15,966 nt of DNA from Dehalococcoidia bacterium (GTDB taxonomy: Bacteria > Chloroflexota > Dehalococcoidia > Lucifugimonadales > JAGWBF01). Under the pieces are notes generated by a model. That model saw only the letters and a list, made by a program, of their open reading frames with translations. It had not been told where the DNA came from and did no database searches. A program made the position numbers and the translations under genes. Within the stretch, counting starts at the first letter, position 1. Each line of letters begins with the position of its first letter. The stretch is from NCBI GenBank assembly GCA_021296025.1, contig JAGWBF010000035.1, forward strand, positions 1 to 15,966, in the 5' to 3' direction. Of the stretch, positions 13,864-15,966 are shown piece after piece.

Positions 13864-14332
13864 CACGTCCTGCGGGAAGCTTCGCGTCACAGGTTGGGGC
13901 GAAGGGCCTCGCTAATCCTACTTCAAGCACCGGCAGCGCCAGAGGAAGCAACCCGTTACCCCCGCAACTATCACTGAACGACCACAACGTGAGCCGGACG
14001 CTGCTCTGCACATCAGGATATATCGTAAGGTCGTCGATCCAGTTCCAGAAGAACAAGAGGCTGAGCGCCACCGAGAGGTAGACCAGCAAGTTAGCTTCCA
14101 GGTACTCTCTCGTGATGCCCGCATCGGCGCCCTGCATGTCCAGCACAAGCTTTCTGTACAAGTGTATGCCCAGGGCTCCCAGCACCGCAATCGCCATCAC
14201 GATGTTGAAGGCTCCCCACATCTCATCTATGTCCATGACGTTCTCGTACAGGGGGGTGAATACAAAATGGAGAGCCACCGCAGTGGCGGAGAGCCAAAAG
14301 AACACCGCGATCATCTTCACAATAACAGCCAC
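13838..14332 (-). CDS. Four-span membrane protein with probable 3' frameshift
   Basis: As written, the frame gives 164 aa from GTG 14332, with AAGGGGG 8 nt upstream. Three clear helices are visible: VKMIAVFFWLSATAVALHFV, WGAFNIVMAIAVLGALGIHL and ANLLVYLSVALSLLFFWNWI. After VRLTLWSF (112-119) the reading becomes non-hydrophobic (DSCGGNG...) and runs 26 bp into the PhnB-like gene. Dropping one base near 13975 puts the sequence in the neighbouring frame, which reads VIVAGVTGCFLWRCRCLK and stops at 13918. That restores a fourth helix and a normal 137-aa protein with no overlap. The shift may be a sequence error or a real mutation. The family is unrecognised. Two more membrane-protein genes lie directly upstream on the same strand. 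Confidence 0.72.
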   Translation of the reverse strand: MAVIVKMIAVFFWLSATAVALHFVFTPLYENVMDIDEMWGAFNIVMAIAVLGALGIHLYRKLVLDMQGADAGITREYLEANLLVYLSVALSLLFFWNWIDDLTIYPDVQSSVRLTLWSFSDSCGGNGLLPLALPVLEVGLARPFAPTCDAKLPAGRAIGLRSGD

Positions 14333-14464
14333 GCCCTGTTCCCCCTTCTATAGGTCTATGCCTAGACTTTCCGGCCCATCTTAGATCTGGCGAAGCCGAG
14401 ATACACCATTGCCCGCGCGCCAATTCCCGCTCTTCGTGCCGCGGCCACCCCTTTAGGTTCTTCA

Positions 14465-14880
14465 CTATGCAGGCGCCGACCTCCATCGCCCTCCCATGAA
14501 CAGCCGGTGGACCGGAGCCGCCAGTCCGGCGAAGATCACGCCCAGCACTATGGTTACAGCACCCAGGCCTATGGCCAGGTCACCTACCCCAAACCCGACT
14601 ATCGCCAGGTTGGGCGCGTTTCGCAAGGTGAGTCCCTTTATGTAAACATCGCTGTTCGGGCCGTCCCGCTCCTTGCCCGAGTAGAGCCCGAACCGGCCGA
14701 AGGTATGGGCTTCGATGGCATCCTGTTGTGCCCGGCGGTGACCACATCCTCCACAAGCACGCCGGGCAAGGTGGCATCCTGGGCGATGATCACCTTTTCC
14801 TTGCGCAGGGCTTCCCGGATATCTCCCTTGCCATCGGCTCCCATGAAAACGAAAAGCCTCACGGCTTCACTGATCACCAA
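14465..14880 (-). pseudogene. Frameshifted gene for a small protein with a C-terminal transmembrane helix
   Basis: Two overlapping minus-strand frames join into one protein. The first, from TTG 14880 or GTG 14877, reads VISEAVRLFVFMGADGKGD... and QDATLPGVLVEDVVTAG. The second continues QQDAIEAHTFGRFGLYSGKE, then DVYIKGLTLRNAPNLAIVG, a helix DLAIGLGAVTIVLGVIFAGL, and ends VHRLFMGGRWRSAPA at 14465. Adding one base at the CCC run at 14731-14733 (GGG on the coding strand) joins them as ...VVTAG-AQQDAIEAHT... and makes the span an exact 138-aa ORF. I do not recognise the family. It begins 9-12 nt after the stop of the six-span gene at 14890, without a good ribosome site, so it may be translationally coupled. 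It may be an error in the sequence rather than a true pseudogene. The 132 bp downstream (14333-14464) hold nothing I can name. Confidence 0.62.
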
Positions 14881-14889
14881 AGCGCAAGC

Positions 14890-15525
14890 TTAGGTAGCAT
14901 CGCCCCGACCTCCAATGATCCGTGCCTTTATGGCAAAGAGGAAGGCAAACCACCCCATGACAACGCGCAGGACGAACTCCATGGCCACGAGGAACAGTAG
15001 GCAGTAGATAATGGCTGCGGTGTGGTCGCGGGCTTCCTTAAGCACCTCCAAGGACTCCCGGACCGAGAAGAAGGATGCATCGATGAGAAATATCGCCAGC
15101 ACAGCGAAGGGAAGTATCTTAGCCAAGTCCTTTGACAGGTCTTCGTTGTAGTAGGCAGAAATGCGAATGGCACACACCGTCGCCAACGCCGTTAGCAGGA
15201 CTTCGGAGAAGGGCTGCTCCTTTGACAGGAAGGCCAGGATCACCGTAAGGACTGCAAACCAGAAGAAGGCGATGGCGGGGAACAGGATGAGGTACTTGGC
15301 AACGTACATAACGATGTGGAGAAATCCTCTGACGACCTTATGCCTGGACTCCTCGTACCTGGACAGGTCCATCTGGAACATGTCCCTTGAAGCCACGAAA
15401 CGATAGAATTTGAATATGAAAAAGGCATAGGCGGCCATGCCCAGAATGTAAACGGCCACGGGGGCCAACAGGTCGATGGCATCGTTGACGTTCAGCTGCT
15501 GGGGCAGTATGTCATTCATGTTCAT
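14890..15525 (-). CDS. Multi-span integral membrane protein, unknown family
   Basis: A 211-aa protein with about five or six hydrophobic helices, near residues 19-40, 67-80, 82-100, 136-154 and 168-198. A polar loop RDMFQMDLSRYEESRHKVV at 47-65 follows the first helix, with KEQPFS and YYNEDLSKDLAK between later ones. There is no signal peptide and no catalytic or transporter motif that I recognise. ATG 15525 has AGGAGGG 9 nt upstream; a second ATG at codon 3 is possible. It lies between a DUF4389 gene upstream and two frameshifted small membrane genes downstream, all on the minus strand. This suggests a group of membrane proteins with a shared role, which is inference. It is a real gene of unknown function. 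Confidence 0.85.
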   Translation of the reverse strand: MNMNDILPQQLNVNDAIDLLAPVAVYILGMAAYAFFIFKFYRFVASRDMFQMDLSRYEESRHKVVRGFLHIVMYVAKYLILFPAIAFFWFAVLTVILAFLSKEQPFSEVLLTALATVCAIRISAYYNEDLSKDLAKILPFAVLAIFLIDASFFSVRESLEVLKEARDHTAAIIYCLLFLVAMEFVLRVVMGWFAFLFAIKARIIGGRGDAT

Positions 15526-15561
15526 CCGATTCGGCCCTCCTGGCTAAATGCACATCGCGGC

Positions 15562-15575
15562 TTGCCTCAAGGCAA
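15562..15575. promoter_or_regulatory. Palindrome upstream of the 211-aa membrane protein gene
   Basis: TTGCCT-CA-AGGCAA is a 6-bp inverted repeat with a 2-bp centre, 37-50 bp before the ATG at 15525. The position suits an operator, but I see no convincing -35/-10 pair beside it, so this is tentative. Confidence 0.3.
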
Positions 15576-15645
15576 CACAAGCGCACATGCCAGGCCTTGC
15601 CACGACAGGACCGACCCGCAAGACCCTAATGGAGAACAACGATAC

Positions 15646-15666
15646 TTGGGCTTATTCCTAGCCCAA
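15646..15666 (-). terminator. Possible terminator after the DUF4389 gene
   Basis: On the minus strand TTGGGCT (15666-15660) pairs with AGCCCAA (15652-15646) around a 7-nt loop, 8 bp after the stop codon at 15675. The following GTATCGTTGTTC is only mildly T-rich, so termination may be partial. Confidence 0.45.
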
Positions 15667-15674
15667 AGCGCTAT

Positions 15675-15966
15675 CTATTCCAAGGACAGAGGCGGATAGC
15701 TGTCTGCCAAACCCAGGACCCACGCGTCCGTCCGCACCCTCCACCGCTCTATGCCAACCGCAAAGTTAAATAGTCCTCTGGGATATTTCCCGGTGAACAA
15801 GATAGCCCAGAACGCCAGATATACAACGACAAGGGACACGGTCCCCAGGAAGTACAGGATGATCAGATGAGGAAGAAGCAGGACCACTTTTGGAATAAAG
15901 AACAGGAGCCCCAACAGAGCCAGCAGCCTGGAAGACGATTCCGGGTAGCTGGCTGTAAGTCTGATG
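15675..15966 (-). CDS. DUF4389 membrane protein, 5' end beyond the window
   Basis: The frame is open to the right edge, so the start is missing. Reading from the edge gives LTASYPESSSRLLALLGLLF, then hydrophobic helices FIPKVVLLLPHLIILYFLGT and VSLVVVYLAFWAILFTG, and the domain hallmark KYPRGLFNFAVGIERWRVRT with DSYPPLSLE at the C-terminus. DUF4389 proteins share exactly this SR-LLxLLxxIPHxxxL ... FTGRYPRGLF ... YPP layout and are predicted inner-membrane proteins of unknown role. The TTG at 15914 could start a 79-aa product, but it would lose the conserved YPE...SRLLALL segment, so a longer gene is much more likely. A hairpin follows its stop codon. It is the first visible gene of the minus-strand membrane-protein group. 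Confidence 0.88.
   Translation of the reverse strand, partial: IRLTASYPESSSRLLALLGLLFFIPKVVLLLPHLIILYFLGTVSLVVVYLAFWAILFTGKYPRGLFNFAVGIERWRVRTDAWVLGLADSYPPLSLE

Noticed and set aside
14354..14367. GTCTA-TGCC-TAGAC inverted repeat
   Set aside because: The arms are only 5 bp and no promoter or terminator context fits, so it is likely chance.
14223..14486. 87-aa minus-strand ORF bridging the gap between the two frameshifted genes
   Set aside because: It is Arg/Cys/His-rich with no helix or motif and overlaps the better-supported four-span gene in another frame.
1..15966. tRNA, rRNA, riboswitch, CRISPR, insertion sequence or prophage genes
   Set aside because: No cloverleaf, repeat-spacer array, transposase/integrase motif or long direct repeat was found in the gaps, which are almost all under 300 bp.

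Overview
This window reads as a moderately GC-rich bacterial chromosome segment. It has dense genes, ATG/GTG/TTG starts with purine-rich Shine-Dalgarno sites, and housekeeping sigma-type promoters. The mix points towards an uncultured Chloroflexota of the SAR202/Dehalococcoidia kind: recF, etfBA, an LLM-class flavin monooxygenase, a Rieske oxygenase, an MFS carrier, and an RskA-like surface protein with a DxDGDG...NPGDG loop. That placement is inference from gene content, not from a marker gene. I see no tRNA, rRNA, CRISPR array, transposase or integrase.

Layout. Bases 1-1825 (+): an unrecognised ORF open at the left edge, then recF 28 bp downstream. Bases 1891-5013 (-): an MscS-type channel, etfA and etfB; etfBA has its own near-consensus promoter at 5062-5090. 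Bases 5104-6741 (-): an MFS transporter followed 3 bp later by a 79-aa single-span membrane protein. Bases 6981-8087 (+): a secreted, C-terminally anchored protein with an RskA-like domain, ending at a perfect 16-bp-stem terminator that also serves the convergent Fpg-family glycosylase gene (8188-9009, -). Bases 9142-13863: a catabolic or redox cluster of short, mostly divergent or convergent units. It holds a carboxymuconolactone-decarboxylase-like protein, an LLM flavin oxidoreductase, a Rieske oxygenase with a small unknown gene behind it, a cupin and a PhnB/VOC protein. Bases 13838-15966 (-): four small membrane-protein genes, the last a DUF4389 protein cut by the right edge. Two of the four carry clear single-base frameshifts.

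How it fits together. RecF and Fpg serve DNA repair. EtfAB is a soluble electron carrier whose dehydrogenase and quinone partners lie outside the window. The Rieske, LLM, CMD, cupin and VOC genes look like parts of an oxidative degradation repertoire, and the MFS carrier could import small organic acids; the substrates cannot be read from sequence. The least explained parts are the frameshifted small-membrane-protein cluster and the orphan RskA-like surface protein. I do not see a complete, clearly new system. The best leads are given as findings with their limits.
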